A DNA stretch of 64,000 bases, taken from contig OZ241878.1 in NCBI GenBank assembly GCA_965203365.1, positions 1,736,001 through 1,800,000 of the forward strand, given 5' to 3'. The first letter of the stretch is position 1, and every line of letters begins with the position of its first letter. Source of the stretch: VYFG01 sp965203365 (lineage in GTDB: Bacteria; Pseudomonadota; Gammaproteobacteria; Arenicellales; Poriferihabitantaceae). The notes beneath the pieces were generated by a model. The model was not told where the DNA came from and did no database searches. It saw only the letters and a list, made by a program, of their open reading frames with translations. This document shows positions 47,351 to 56,278 of this stretch, piece by piece. A program made the translations under genes and the position numbers.

Positions 47351-48460
47351 TCAGGCAATGAAATCGAAATCTTCCGCAGTCAGTAATGACGCCTGCATAT
47401 CCTCAATCGTGATCACCACATTGTCGTAACGAATCACCGCATTTTCACCTTCCTGAACGATGGCAAGGTCTTCAAGGGTCTGTCCACGTATGGCGATGAC
47501 ATCCACTCCATCTTCGAAATCGGTAATCGTATTTACGCTGGCGTCACTCGCCTGCATGAAGTAGAAGCGGTCCTCCCCCTCACCGCCCGTGAGGGTGTTA
47601 GTGCCGCCCCAAATCTTGAACGTGTCGTTGCCGACACCACCATAAAACGTGTCATCACCACCACCCCCCTGGAGTGTGTCATTGCCCTTGCCACCCCGAA
47701 GTGTGTCATCACCGTCGCCACCATGCACAAAATCATCGCCTCTCCTGCCACGCAGATCATCATCACCACTTCCACCAAATATCTGATCATTACCGCCCAT
47801 GCCTATGATCTTGTCGTTCCCTGCCCCGCCTTCCAGCACATCATCGCCCCAGGCACCCTTTAGCCGATTGTCCCGTTCATCGCCGATAATATGGAAACGC
47901 AGGTGGGACGCTTGGAGGTCGGCCAGCGACATGCCATCGATCTGGATCGTGCCGCCACCATTTTTGGTAGGCCGGTCCTTGTTGTAGTAGTGATCACCCC
48001 AGTCGCCACCACCGGTTCCGCCACCATCACCATATACGATGAGAGCAGTTCTGTAACCATCATCATAGACATATTCGTCAAAGCGTAATCTCGGGTCGGC
48101 ACCATTGGCAGCGTAGATTCGAATCAAATCTCCGTTTTCGCGCTCATGGAGCCGGAACCCGTGAATCGAGTCAAATCCGTCTCCAGGTCGAAAAACATAG
48201 ATGTCATAACCCCAGGGTCGTGCGGTGTCGTTGTGCCCATCCAGAAGGTCATTCCCCTTGCCGCCAATCAGTGTGTCATAGCCATTACGGCCCCAGAGGT
48301 GGTCGTGTCCATCCCCTCCATCCAGATAATCATTTCGGTCGCGGCCACCTATGAGGGTGTCGCGGCCGTTGGTACCAGTCTGGCGAACCTGAGGGGGTGT
48401 ATTCCAAACGATGGCATACCAGCCTGGCCCTGCGTTTTCCGGCACTGTGATAGTAGACAT
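47351..48460 (-). CDS. RTX (hemolysin-type) calcium-binding protein
   Basis: A 369-aa acidic, Gly/Asp-rich protein. The N-terminal part has GGRDRNDYLDGGDGHDHLWG and similar nonapeptides (residues 35-75). A middle non-repeat region follows (about 85-205), then six or more RTX repeats GGxGxD (210-295). The C-terminus ITIEDMQASLLTAEDFDFIA lacks Cys and is a plausible type I secretion signal. RTX repeats bind calcium and fold outside the cell. No signal peptide is seen and no T1SS genes lie nearby. The middle region gives no clue to activity; an adhesin or structural protein is possible. Confidence 0.9.
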   Translation of the reverse strand: MSTITVPENAGPGWYAIVWNTPPQVRQTGTNGRDTLIGGRDRNDYLDGGDGHDHLWGRNGYDTLIGGKGNDLLDGHNDTARPWGYDIYVFRPGDGFDSIHGFRLHERENGDLIRIYAANGADPRLRFDEYVYDDGYRTALIVYGDGGGTGGGDWGDHYYNKDRPTKNGGGTIQIDGMSLADLQASHLRFHIIGDERDNRLKGAWGDDVLEGGAGNDKIIGMGGNDQIFGGSGDDDLRGRRGDDFVHGGDGDDTLRGGKGNDTLQGGGGDDTFYGGVGNDTFKIWGGTNTLTGGEGEDRFYFMQASDASVNTITDFEDGVDVIAIRGQTLEDLAIVQEGENAVIRYDNVVITIEDMQASLLTAEDFDFIA

Positions 48461-48757
48461 GGTGAATACGGTCTGGGATTAGATCATCGCTTAGTATACT
48501 CACTCAACAATTCCCATATCAATCCAGGATCTGAGACCCTTGGCAGCAATTCCCGCTAAATCCAAGAAGCCAATAAATCCGGGGGGATTCAAGGGACTGG
48601 CAAACCCTCTGTTCGCAGACTTTTTCATCCGCCCCGTTCCACATCCGAAGTGCAATACGGGTCGGTTCGCCTGATAGCCTGATGGAGAGCGGATGGCAAC
48701 GGGCCAGATGCCAAGGGATGGCCAACCCTCTCCGTTTACCACCAACGGAGAACTGTC
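48461..48757. other. Short gap with the RTX gene promoter
   Basis: Holds the RTX promoter (48493-48522) on the minus strand. On the plus strand, the start of the second IS30 remnant and its upstream region lie at the right end. Confidence 0.6.
48493..48522 (-). promoter_or_regulatory. Sigma70-type promoter of the RTX protein gene
   Basis: On the minus strand TTGATA (48522-48517) is separated by 18 bases from TATACT (48498-48493), close to the sigma70 consensus. It lies 32 to 62 bases before the ATG at 48460. Confidence 0.6.
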
Positions 48758-49163
48758 ATGCCTATTGGCTACCATCACCTGACCCGGGGCGAAAGAGGCC
48801 AGATTCACGCCCGGTTGCATCGGGGTCTGTCGACACGCGAGATCGCCCACCCGCTTGAGCGAGCCCCCGCCACGATCTCCCAAGAGACGACCCGCCACAG
48901 CGGCCAGCGGGGCGACCGTCACCCCCAGGCCCAGGGGAAGTAGCCGAACGGGCGCGGGGGGGCGTCCTGCCGGACGCGGTCACCTTCCCGGCCGGGTGGG
49001 GGACTGGGAACTCGAACCGACCGGGGGGAGCGCGACACTCAGGCGCCCTGTTGTCGTCCGTGGACCGGAGATCGAAGGTTAACGTTCCTTGGAGCGGGTC
49101 GAGGGGAAGACAGCCGCCGCGGTCACTGATGCACTCACCCGGAGTCTGGATGCGTTGTGGGAA
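48758..49163 (+). mobile_element. IS30-type transposase remnant (copy 2)
   Basis: Starts with GYHHLTRGERGQIHARLHRGLSTREIA, a relative of the remnant at 8846, with the same ACGGAGAA context before the ATG. The HTH frame stops near 48943. An internal deletion follows, and further IS30 core pieces appear: GRVGDWELEPTGG near 48988 and LERVEGKTAAAVTDALTRSL at 49086-49150. The DDE residues are not intact. The last piece runs directly into the reading frame of the dimethylargininase-like gene. Confidence 0.75.
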
Positions 49164-49253
49164 ATTGAGCTGCTGTTCGGGCCGCATGGTCCTGCACCGC
49201 AGAGTTTTGTGATAAGGTGGAGTCCTAATGGTGACTTTACCAGAGGTGAAACT

Positions 49254-50180
49254 GTGCCATCGACAAGCATCGACCCATCAGGGCTCAAGCCGACGCCTCC
49301 ATCAGATGCATGGGGAATTGACAATGATTATGCCCGGCTACACGATGTGCTGCTCGGCCGACCCTTGCATTACCGCTGGGTCGAAGCTGGTCCCATCATC
49401 GCCCGCACATTGCAGAATCAGGCACATACCGGTGTCCAGTTTGATCTCGGTCTCGCCCTTCAGCAACATGCGGAAATGGTGCGAATCTACGAATCCGCGG
49501 GTGTCACCTGTCACTACATCGACGCCGATGAGACGCTGCATCGTAATTTTTTCGCCCGCGACTCCAGTGTCATGACACCGTGGGGGGCCTTGATTTGTCA
49601 TATGCAACTCAAATGTCGTCGGGCCGACTATGTCACTGCGATCAAGTTCTACCAGGATAACAAGATTCCAATTTGGAAATTCGCGACCGCCGGACATTTC
49701 GAAGGGGGGGATTTCGTTATTCTGGAGCCGGGTTTGGTGCTCATCGGCTATGGCGGCGAACGTTCAGAACAAGCCGGTGCAGAACAGGTGGCCGGGTGGG
49801 TGAGGGAGCAGGGGTGGGAGGCGCAGGTCGCCCCCATTTCGCGGGAATTTGTGCATATGGATGGCTTGGTGGTGCCTCTGGCCCCGAAATTGCTGGTCGC
49901 CTGCCTGGATGCCCTTGAGGACTGGCTGGTGGAATGGCTAAGCCGCAAGGGGTTCGATTTTGTCGATGTCGGGTATGCTGAAGCACGTGACCTCGGCGTC
50001 AACCTGGTTTCACTGGGTGATCAACGTGTACTGGCGATGAAAGGAGCCGACTCGCTCATTGCCAAAATGGAAGCACTGGGTTTCGAGGTGTTTGCTCCTG
50101 ACATGTCGATGTTTACCCTCGGCGGAGGTGGGGTGCATTGCCTGTGCCAGGCGCTACGACGCGATTCCGCGCGAGGGTAG
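49254..50180 (+). CDS. Dimethylargininase / amidinotransferase family protein
   Basis: A 308-aa member of the guanidino-group modifying superfamily (DDAH/arginine deiminase-like). Visible motifs are FEGGDFVILEPGLVLIGYGGERSEQAGA, FVHMDGLVVPLAPKLL (HxD) and a C-terminal GGGGVHCLCQALRRD, whose Cys is the expected nucleophile. It would hydrolyse methylated arginine or a related guanidine. The frame is open back to 49089, but that part encodes a transposase remnant. GTG 49254, with AGAGGTG about 4 bases upstream, is the best start. The gene thus lies directly behind IS30 debris. Confidence 0.85.
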   Translation: MPSTSIDPSGLKPTPPSDAWGIDNDYARLHDVLLGRPLHYRWVEAGPIIARTLQNQAHTGVQFDLGLALQQHAEMVRIYESAGVTCHYIDADETLHRNFFARDSSVMTPWGALICHMQLKCRRADYVTAIKFYQDNKIPIWKFATAGHFEGGDFVILEPGLVLIGYGGERSEQAGAEQVAGWVREQGWEAQVAPISREFVHMDGLVVPLAPKLLVACLDALEDWLVEWLSRKGFDFVDVGYAEARDLGVNLVSLGDQRVLAMKGADSLIAKMEALGFEVFAPDMSMFTLGGGGVHCLCQALRRDSARG

Positions 50181-50671
50181 GACCATGCCATCCCGGACCA
50201 CCCTGAACTTCGACCCGACAAACAATCACGCTCCATCCATCACCAGCGACTCGGAATGGGATCGGGGCCTGACATTGACCAACATCAATGTTGTCCCGAT
50301 TGCAAACTGCCAGGACCCAATAGCACTGACCGAACACACCCCGAGTCACCCGAGCGCTGACAACTATGAAAAGGCGCATCAATGGCCTTGATGTCCTTTT
50401 GTGGAAAAACTTGAACGGGAGCCCTTGAAGCATACCGGTGTTTCCCGTAGGCTTTATGTGCAAGCAATCGTTGATGCATCGCAACTCGCCAATGGCGATG
50501 GATTGACAAACAGACAGGGGGCTCGAAGCATGTGACACGAAGCACCTTGACTGTTTGAATTCGGGCGTATGAAACCGTGGTAATGCCATGGGTATGAATG
50601 TGTTGTCAACGGTTCTGACACGGCCCGATATGGTTTTCCCTGGTACAATTCAATCATGATGGAGGTCTGAA
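50181..50671. other. Gap without recognisable gene
   Basis: About 490 bases before the binding-protein gene. A palindrome CAACAT-CA-ATGTTG lies at 50280-50293. The promoter of the downstream gene is likely in the right part, but no convincing pair was seen. Confidence 0.45.
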
Positions 50672-52255
50672 ATGAAAGACATTGAAAAACTGGTCCCTCA
50701 ATTACAAAGCGGTGGCATGACCCGTCGCCGATTCATCTCATCGGCACTGGCGATGGGGATGACACTGCCTGCCGCCAGCCTGCTGGCCACGCAGGCGCTG
50801 GCCGCCACCCCCAAACGAGGGGGGCACTTCCGGGTCGGCATCAATTTTGGCTCGACCGACGATTCGCTCGACCCTGGCACTTACCAAGATACCTACATGC
50901 AAACCGTGGGCTTTGCCTTTCGCAATTGTCTGACCGAGTTGAACAACGAGGATGAACTCGTGGGTGAACTGGCTGAAAGCTGGGAAGCCACGCCGGATGC
51001 GACCGTGTGGCACTTCAAATTGCGCAAAGGCGTCGAGTTTCACAACGGCAAGACGCTGGATTCCAAGGATGCGGCCGCCTCGATCTTCCACCATATTCGG
51101 GAAGACTCGACCTCCGTCACCAAGGGAGCGCTCAGCTCGATTGTCAGCGTCCAACCGGATGGCCCCGATATGGTCAAGGTCGAACTGGCCGAAGGCAATG
51201 TGGATTTTCCCTACCTGATGAGTGACTATCACATTGGCATCATGCCAGCGAGCGATGAGGGCGTGGACTGGCGGTCGGGTGTGGGGACAGGTGGCTATAT
51301 CATTGATCAATATGACCCCGGCGTCCGCACCAGTCTCAAGCGCAATCCGAATTATTGGAAAGCCGGTCATGCCCATTTCGATTCCGTCGAAGCGTTGGTG
51401 ATGCGGGATGCCGTCGCGCGCACCAGCGCCCTGACATCCGGCAGCATCGAAGCGATGAACAATGTCGACCTCAAGACGGTCAATCGTCTGGCCCGCATAC
51501 CCAACATCAATATCCACGAAACCTCAGGGAACCTGCATTTCGGTTATGCCATGCGGTGTGATACGCCACCTTTCGACAATCTCGATGTCCGACTGGCATT
51601 GAAATATGCGATTGATCGGGAGGAATTCTTGCAGAAGATCCTCTTCGGGCATGGTTATCTCGGCAATGATCATTCGATCGGCAAGGCAAACCAGTTCTTC
51701 AATTCGGAGTTGCCCCAACGGATGTATGATCCGGACCGGGCCAAATTCCACCTGAAGCAAGCCGGTGTCAGTTCGCTACGGGTTGATCTCAATGCGGCCG
51801 ACACGAACTTTGCGGCGGTGGATGGGGCACAGCTGTACAGTGAGTCCGCCAAAAAGGTCGGGATCGATATCAACGTCATACGCGAAAGCATGGATGGTTA
51901 CTGGACCAAAGTCTGGGGAGTGAAAGGATGGGCCGCCGAGTATTGGGCCGGACGGGTCACCGAGGACTGGATGCTCACCCTTCCCTATACCCAAGGTACG
52001 GGTTGGGACAGGACTCGATGGTACAACGACCGTTTCAGTGCCCTGCTGAAGCAGGCCCGCGTCGAATTTGACCAAGAGAAGCGGCGTGAGATGTACTACG
52101 AAATCCAGCAGCTCTGCAGCGATGAAGACGGGGCGGTCATTCCAGCGTTCGGAAACTATGTTTTCGCCACCTCGGACAAGATCGCCTCTCATCGCATGTC
52201 TGCCGCGTGGGATCTCGATGGCATCAAGAGCGTCGAACGCTGGTGGTATGCTTGA
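50672..52255 (+). CDS. Oligopeptide-type (family 5) ABC substrate-binding protein, Tat-exported
   Basis: Extracytoplasmic solute-binding protein (527 aa) of the peptide/opine/nickel group. The N-terminus carries a twin-arginine motif (TRRRFISS, residues 17-24) and a hydrophobic segment ending near TQALAA. Family features include LTELNNEDELVGELAESWEATPDATVWHFKLRKGVEFHNG and the later YAIDREEFLQKIL. GGAGGT lies 5 bases before ATG 50672. No permease or ATPase genes follow, so it must use a transporter encoded elsewhere or be an orphan. Confidence 0.93.
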   Translation: MKDIEKLVPQLQSGGMTRRRFISSALAMGMTLPAASLLATQALAATPKRGGHFRVGINFGSTDDSLDPGTYQDTYMQTVGFAFRNCLTELNNEDELVGELAESWEATPDATVWHFKLRKGVEFHNGKTLDSKDAAASIFHHIREDSTSVTKGALSSIVSVQPDGPDMVKVELAEGNVDFPYLMSDYHIGIMPASDEGVDWRSGVGTGGYIIDQYDPGVRTSLKRNPNYWKAGHAHFDSVEALVMRDAVARTSALTSGSIEAMNNVDLKTVNRLARIPNINIHETSGNLHFGYAMRCDTPPFDNLDVRLALKYAIDREEFLQKILFGHGYLGNDHSIGKANQFFNSELPQRMYDPDRAKFHLKQAGVSSLRVDLNAADTNFAAVDGAQLYSESAKKVGIDINVIRESMDGYWTKVWGVKGWAAEYWAGRVTEDWMLTLPYTQGTGWDRTRWYNDRFSALLKQARVEFDQEKRREMYYEIQQLCSDEDGAVIPAFGNYVFATSDKIASHRMSAAWDLDGIKSVERWWYA

Positions 52256-52647
52256 TATGCGACACCTGATAAGCCTGTTTTTTGGGCAGGACAACACCTT
52301 TGCCAACCACGTTGTGATTCTCGATTGTCGGCGGGTGTGAGAATCACATTGCAGTGGATGCCATCGGCGTTGGCCAGTCGCCGTAGGGAACCGGGTTCGC
52401 TCGGGTTCCTACGGCGGTTCCGGGGGACCTCAGCGGCTCCTGACGATCATCCGAAATCAGGATATTTTCAGAACCGGGCGGAATGAGTCGAAGACCATCC
52501 ATCCGGCACAGAACCCATCGTGTCAAGGAGGATCGGTCGTCAATAGGGGGGGCTGCCGGGATGGATGCGAACATCCTGCACTATATGTACTACTCGTCAA
52601 TCCGTCCTGCCCCGCCTGTTCCGCCAAGACGGCTTTTCACCTATCTC
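52256..52647. other. Gap with a large hairpin
   Basis: About 390 bases between the convergent binding-protein gene and cobS. Besides the hairpin at 52379-52416 nothing is recognised. Confidence 0.5.
52379..52416. other. Large stem-loop between convergent genes
   Basis: CGCCGTAGG(G)AACC and GGTTCCTACGGCG can pair as a 13-bp stem with one bulged G around an 11-base loop. It lies between convergent genes and would be a bidirectional structure. No T run follows on either strand, so it is not a classical terminator. Confidence 0.6.
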
Positions 52648-53457
52648 TCACAGAGAAACGATCAGTGCTATTCCCAGCAACGAGACCGTTTCCACCAGTT
52701 CGACCATGGTGCCCGCCACATCACCAGTAAATCCCCGTAAACTTCGCATGGCAGCACGACGAACCCATAGGAATACCATTGTCGCAGCAATCAGGGCCGG
52801 GACCAGAACCACCCCAAGAAACGGCAGCATCACCAGGGTACTGACCCCTAGGCTGATCCACAGCCAATGACGGTCCTGGGTACTTGGGGACAGGGATTCC
52901 CCGAGGCCACCCGGACGCACATATGGTGTGGTGCCGTAAAGGATGATGATGGCAATACGGCTGATCATCGGCACCATCGGCAGATAGGCGGCTGCATTCA
53001 TCTCGAAAATGGCACTCAATGACACCAGTTTGGTGCCAAGCACCAGGATCAGGGCGACCACCGCCATCGGACCCGATGCCGGATCTCTGAGAATCGCGAG
53101 TGTCCGTGTCGTGTCACGGTGTCCGCCAGCCAGGGCATCCACACAGTCCGCCAATCCATCCAGATGCAGTGCTCCCGTCAGCACCACCCAGACAATCAGC
53201 ACCACCATGGCCGCCAGCCAGGTGGATGACCCCAGCAGATACCAGACCAGCCAGAGTAACACCCCGATCACCAGCCCGACCAAGGGAAAACAATACAAAG
53301 AGCGCCGTTTTTCCGCAGGCGTCGTCTCGTACCGCCCCCCGGTCGGTAACACGGTCAGTAAGTCCATGGCGACTCGGATGGACCGCCAAAGGGACAGCAG
53401 ATTGGACGGAAGAGAGTTCAAAGACCTGTCACTCTGGCCGGATGGGACCGACCCCAT
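52648..53457 (-). CDS. cobS: Adenosylcobinamide-GDP ribazoletransferase CobS
   Basis: Polytopic membrane enzyme (269 aa) that joins adenosylcobinamide-GDP to alpha-ribazole in the last step of cobalamin synthesis. Typical features are FPLVGLVIGVLLW, LTGALHLDGLADCVDALAGG and the aspartate-rich GHRDTTRTLAILRDPASGPMAV region. ATG 53457 is used; the frame opens at 53526 and several starts are possible. It overlaps cobC. Confidence 0.93.
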   Translation of the reverse strand: MGSVPSGQSDRSLNSLPSNLLSLWRSIRVAMDLLTVLPTGGRYETTPAEKRRSLYCFPLVGLVIGVLLWLVWYLLGSSTWLAAMVVLIVWVVLTGALHLDGLADCVDALAGGHRDTTRTLAILRDPASGPMAVVALILVLGTKLVSLSAIFEMNAAAYLPMVPMISRIAIIILYGTTPYVRPGGLGESLSPSTQDRHWLWISLGVSTLVMLPFLGVVLVPALIAATMVFLWVRRAAMRSLRGFTGDVAGTMVELVETVSLLGIALIVSL

Positions 53458-54082
53458 GGTAGAGAAGGCGCTGGGGCCATCCGTCCCGGGCGCGGGAGAT
53501 TCGGCTGAGACAGGCATGGGGGACATCGATTTTCAGGTGAAGTCCTTCCCGGTCCAGCACCGAGGTCAGGATGCGGAGAATCACCCCACCATGGGCAATG
53601 ATCAACAGGTTATCAGACATTGAGGAACAATCTCCATCGACCACCTCCCCATCTGATAGCGGCATCGACCAGTCATTCCATGCCTCCAGGACCCGGTGGT
53701 TGAACGCCGGAAAATCCTCACCACCGGGCGGTGTAAAGGCATAGGGATCGGCCAGAAAACGGCGGACAGACGCCCCCTGTGATGCCATCAGGGACTGAAT
53801 GGATCGGCCTTCCCATGTCCCAAAATCATATTCCATCAACCGACTGTCGATCACCAGTTCGACTCCCCTTTCCTCGGCGAGATGCTCACCAAACGCCCGA
53901 CAACGACACAGTGGAGAGGCAACGATTCTCGACCAGTGATGACCAGTGACCGAAGCGATCATCTGGGCATGACCGGCTGGACTCAACGGATCATCCAGTC
54001 GCCCCCGGAAGATGCCTTCGCGCATGGTGCGACCATGCCGCAGAAGTTCGATATGACCATTGCCCCTAAGATCCTTGGTCAC
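53429..54082 (-). CDS. cobC: Histidine phosphatase, probable alpha-ribazole phosphatase CobC
   Basis: A 217-aa phosphoglycerate-mutase-like histidine phosphatase. The phospho-histidine is in LLRHGRTM near residue 13, with the second catalytic His in LIIAHGGVILR. Its position between cobT and cobS supports removal of the 5'-phosphate of alpha-ribazole phosphate. GTG 54082 overlaps the cobT stop (GTGA). Confidence 0.88.
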   Translation of the reverse strand: MTKDLRGNGHIELLRHGRTMREGIFRGRLDDPLSPAGHAQMIASVTGHHWSRIVASPLCRCRAFGEHLAEERGVELVIDSRLMEYDFGTWEGRSIQSLMASQGASVRRFLADPYAFTPPGGEDFPAFNHRVLEAWNDWSMPLSDGEVVDGDCSSMSDNLLIIAHGGVILRILTSVLDREGLHLKIDVPHACLSRISRARDGWPQRLLYHGVGPIRPE

Positions 54083-55161
54083 AGATATTGTCCGTCAGAA
54101 TTCGCGGAAACCTCGGCTTCCTCGAAAGTGGCCATTTTCCGGTGCAGGTCCACCGCCAGCCGGACGAGGGACAGGGCGATCATGGCTCCGGTACCCTCCC
54201 CCAGCCGCATCCCCAGATCCAGCAGCGGCTGACTGTGGGTTTCGGCCGCCAGCTCAGCCTGAATCTTGGCATGGCCCGGTTCGGCGGAAAGATGGGACAA
54301 CTGCATCCATGGGGCACAGGTCGGTTGTGTCCTGACCGCTACCAAGGCTGCCACACTCGCGATGAACCCATCCACCAGAACCGGTAGTCCTGACTGGGCC
54401 GCCGCGATATAAGCACCGACCATAGCAGCGATCTCGAACCCGCCCAAGGCTTGCAGCATCGACAGCGGATCGGCCGTTTGATCAGGGAGACCTTGCAGTG
54501 CCAGTGTCACAATGCGGGCCTTGGCCGCGATGCCATCGGCGTCCAGCCCTGTTCCCGGACCAGTCATATTTTTAGGCGACAGGTGCAGCAGGGCACAGGA
54601 AAGAGCGGTGGCGGATGTGGTATTGCCGATCCCCATCTCGCCGCATACAAGGATGTCAGCGCCCTGTGACAGCGTCCGCTGAACCGCCTCCCAGCCCACC
54701 CATAATGACTGTTCCAGTTGTGCCTGGGTCATGGCGGGACCGTAGAGGAAATTCGCCGTTTCCGGTGCAATGATCGCTCGGACGACCCCAGGCAAGGGAC
54801 CGGGATCATTGACCGTTCCGAGCTGGACCACCTCTAGCGTGGCACCCAACGACCGGCTCAGCACACTGATCGCCGCCCCACCTGCCGAAAAGTTCCGGAT
54901 CATTTCCCCGGTCACGGACTGCGAAAAGGCGGACACGCCTTCCTGGGCGATCCCATGATCGGCCGCGAACACCACCACGGCGGGGTGCCTAATCTCGGCC
55001 TGGTCTCCCATCCATCCGCAAGCCCGTACCGCCAACCGCTCCAGTTCCCCCAGCGAACCGGGAGGTTTGGTGAGATGCTGCTGCCGCCCCATCGCCCGCG
55101 TCGCTGCATCCAGGTCGATCGGCTTGGCCGCTTGCCGGTACCAAGGGGATGCGGCTTTCAT
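54079..55161 (-). CDS. cobT: Nicotinate-nucleotide--dimethylbenzimidazole phosphoribosyltransferase CobT
   Basis: CobT (360 aa) makes alpha-ribazole phosphate for the lower ligand of cobalamin. Motifs are QHLTKPPGSLGELERLA, VVVFAADHGIAQEGVSAFSQSVTGEM, GEMGIGNTTSATAL and a C-terminal DLGMRLGEGTGAMIAL with the catalytic Glu. The frame opens at 55326, but ATG 55161 gives the usual length. It follows the HAD gene by 97 bases. Confidence 0.95.
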   Translation of the reverse strand: MKAASPWYRQAAKPIDLDAATRAMGRQQHLTKPPGSLGELERLAVRACGWMGDQAEIRHPAVVVFAADHGIAQEGVSAFSQSVTGEMIRNFSAGGAAISVLSRSLGATLEVVQLGTVNDPGPLPGVVRAIIAPETANFLYGPAMTQAQLEQSLWVGWEAVQRTLSQGADILVCGEMGIGNTTSATALSCALLHLSPKNMTGPGTGLDADGIAAKARIVTLALQGLPDQTADPLSMLQALGGFEIAAMVGAYIAAAQSGLPVLVDGFIASVAALVAVRTQPTCAPWMQLSHLSAEPGHAKIQAELAAETHSQPLLDLGMRLGEGTGAMIALSLVRLAVDLHRKMATFEEAEVSANSDGQYL

Positions 55162-55258
55162 CTTGTTCCATAGTGCGTTGAAATGAACCGAGACTGGCCG
55201 CCCGAAAGGCTCGTCCGTCCCCTCGGTGGGTCTGCCGGAACCCCCTGCCGGGACCCGG

Positions 55259-55957
55259 TCATGGGGTCCACAGACCCGACAGTTCCGTGATGTGACGCAA
55301 CTCAATGTCCGGATTTCCCAGTCCACTCCATGGCCGAAGTTCAGGATTGATCCAGAGGGTTTTCATGCCCACCATGGCCGCCCCATGAATATCACGCACC
55401 GGATCGTCTCCGATATGCAGAATCCGTTCTGGAGCGACACCCGCCGCCTTCACCGCCGCCCGAAAAATCACCGGATCCGGTTTGGCGGCCCCCGCACCCG
55501 AGGCGGTGATGTTGAAATCAAAATAGTGGCCGATCCCGATGCGCACCACATCCGCATTGCCGTTGGTGATGGACCCGCAGGTGAACCGCGCATTGGCCTG
55601 CCGGAGGACCGCATCAGCGCCTGGATGCAGTTCCACCTCATTGCGGGCCTGAAGAAATACCTCAAGACCCTCTTCTGTCAGATGGGACCGAGGATAACCA
55701 AAGTCATCCGCCAAGTGTGCCAGCCAATGCCGTCGCAACCAGGAAAAGTCATGCGCCATTTCCGGAAACCCGCTGAAAAACTGCTGCCGATGATCAATCA
55801 GGCTCTTGGGTGTGTAAGCGGTGGTAATCCGTGGATGATGTGCCTGGAGCCATGCATAGAACACCGACTCCGCCCGCTGGATCACGGCATGACACCCCCA
55901 CAGAGTATCATCCAGATCAAAAGTGATGCACTCGATTTCCTGGCCAGCGACCCTCAT
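55259..55957 (-). CDS. HAD-superfamily hydrolase
   Basis: A 232-aa HAD phosphatase with nucleophile motif FDLDDTLW near residue 11, Ser/Thr motif 2 in SITNGNADV, a Lys in AKPDPVIF and the acidic motif GDDPVRDIHGA. The C1 cap is large and helical. The start ATG 55957 overlaps the stop of the nitrile hydratase accessory gene (ATGA). The substrate is unknown; a role in the nitrile hydratase/cobalamin cluster is only inferred from position. Confidence 0.85.
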   Translation of the reverse strand: MRVAGQEIECITFDLDDTLWGCHAVIQRAESVFYAWLQAHHPRITTAYTPKSLIDHRQQFFSGFPEMAHDFSWLRRHWLAHLADDFGYPRSHLTEEGLEVFLQARNEVELHPGADAVLRQANARFTCGSITNGNADVVRIGIGHYFDFNITASGAGAAKPDPVIFRAAVKAAGVAPERILHIGDDPVRDIHGAAMVGMKTLWINPELRPWSGLGNPDIELRHITELSGLWTP

Positions 55958-56256
55958 TGACCCACCCGCTCCCGGATAAGACTTTCCAAAGTGGACTGCC
56001 ACGCCTCATAATAGTCCTCACTGTGGACAATCGGTCGATCACCGCCCCGTTCCACAATGCTCTCGGACAGACGCTCCGACCATTCCTGCCATGTGAAAAG
56101 CCCCGCTTCATGCAACGTCACGGCCATGGCGAAGGTACGAGCCTGCCAAGGCGCGTCAAAGATCGGTTCCTCGTCTTTCTGCGGCTGTCCCGGTGATAAT
56201 CTGGTCATCAGGCGTGACGACCCGCAGCCGGTTTTGACCGCCGACGAGCCCTCCAT
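55954..56256 (-). CDS. Nitrile hydratase accessory (activator) protein
   Basis: Small protein (about 100 aa) like the accessory proteins encoded behind cobalt nitrile hydratases: FDAPWQARTFAMAVTLHEAGLFTWQEWSERLSE and then DYYEAWQSTLESLI. These proteins help load the metal and mature the cysteine ligands. Its start is uncertain. ATG 56256 lies 22 bases after the beta stop, while the frame opens far upstream inside the beta gene. It overlaps the HAD gene start. Confidence 0.85.
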   Translation of the reverse strand: MEGSSAVKTGCGSSRLMTRLSPGQPQKDEEPIFDAPWQARTFAMAVTLHEAGLFTWQEWSERLSESIVERGGDRPIVHSEDYYEAWQSTLESLIRERVGQ

Positions 56257-56278
56257 TTGGCCAATGTCCGGGTTCTCC

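Noticed and set aside
47351..48460. Secreted toxin
   Set aside because: RTX repeats alone do not show toxicity. There is no pore-forming or enzymatic domain and no activating acyltransferase gene.
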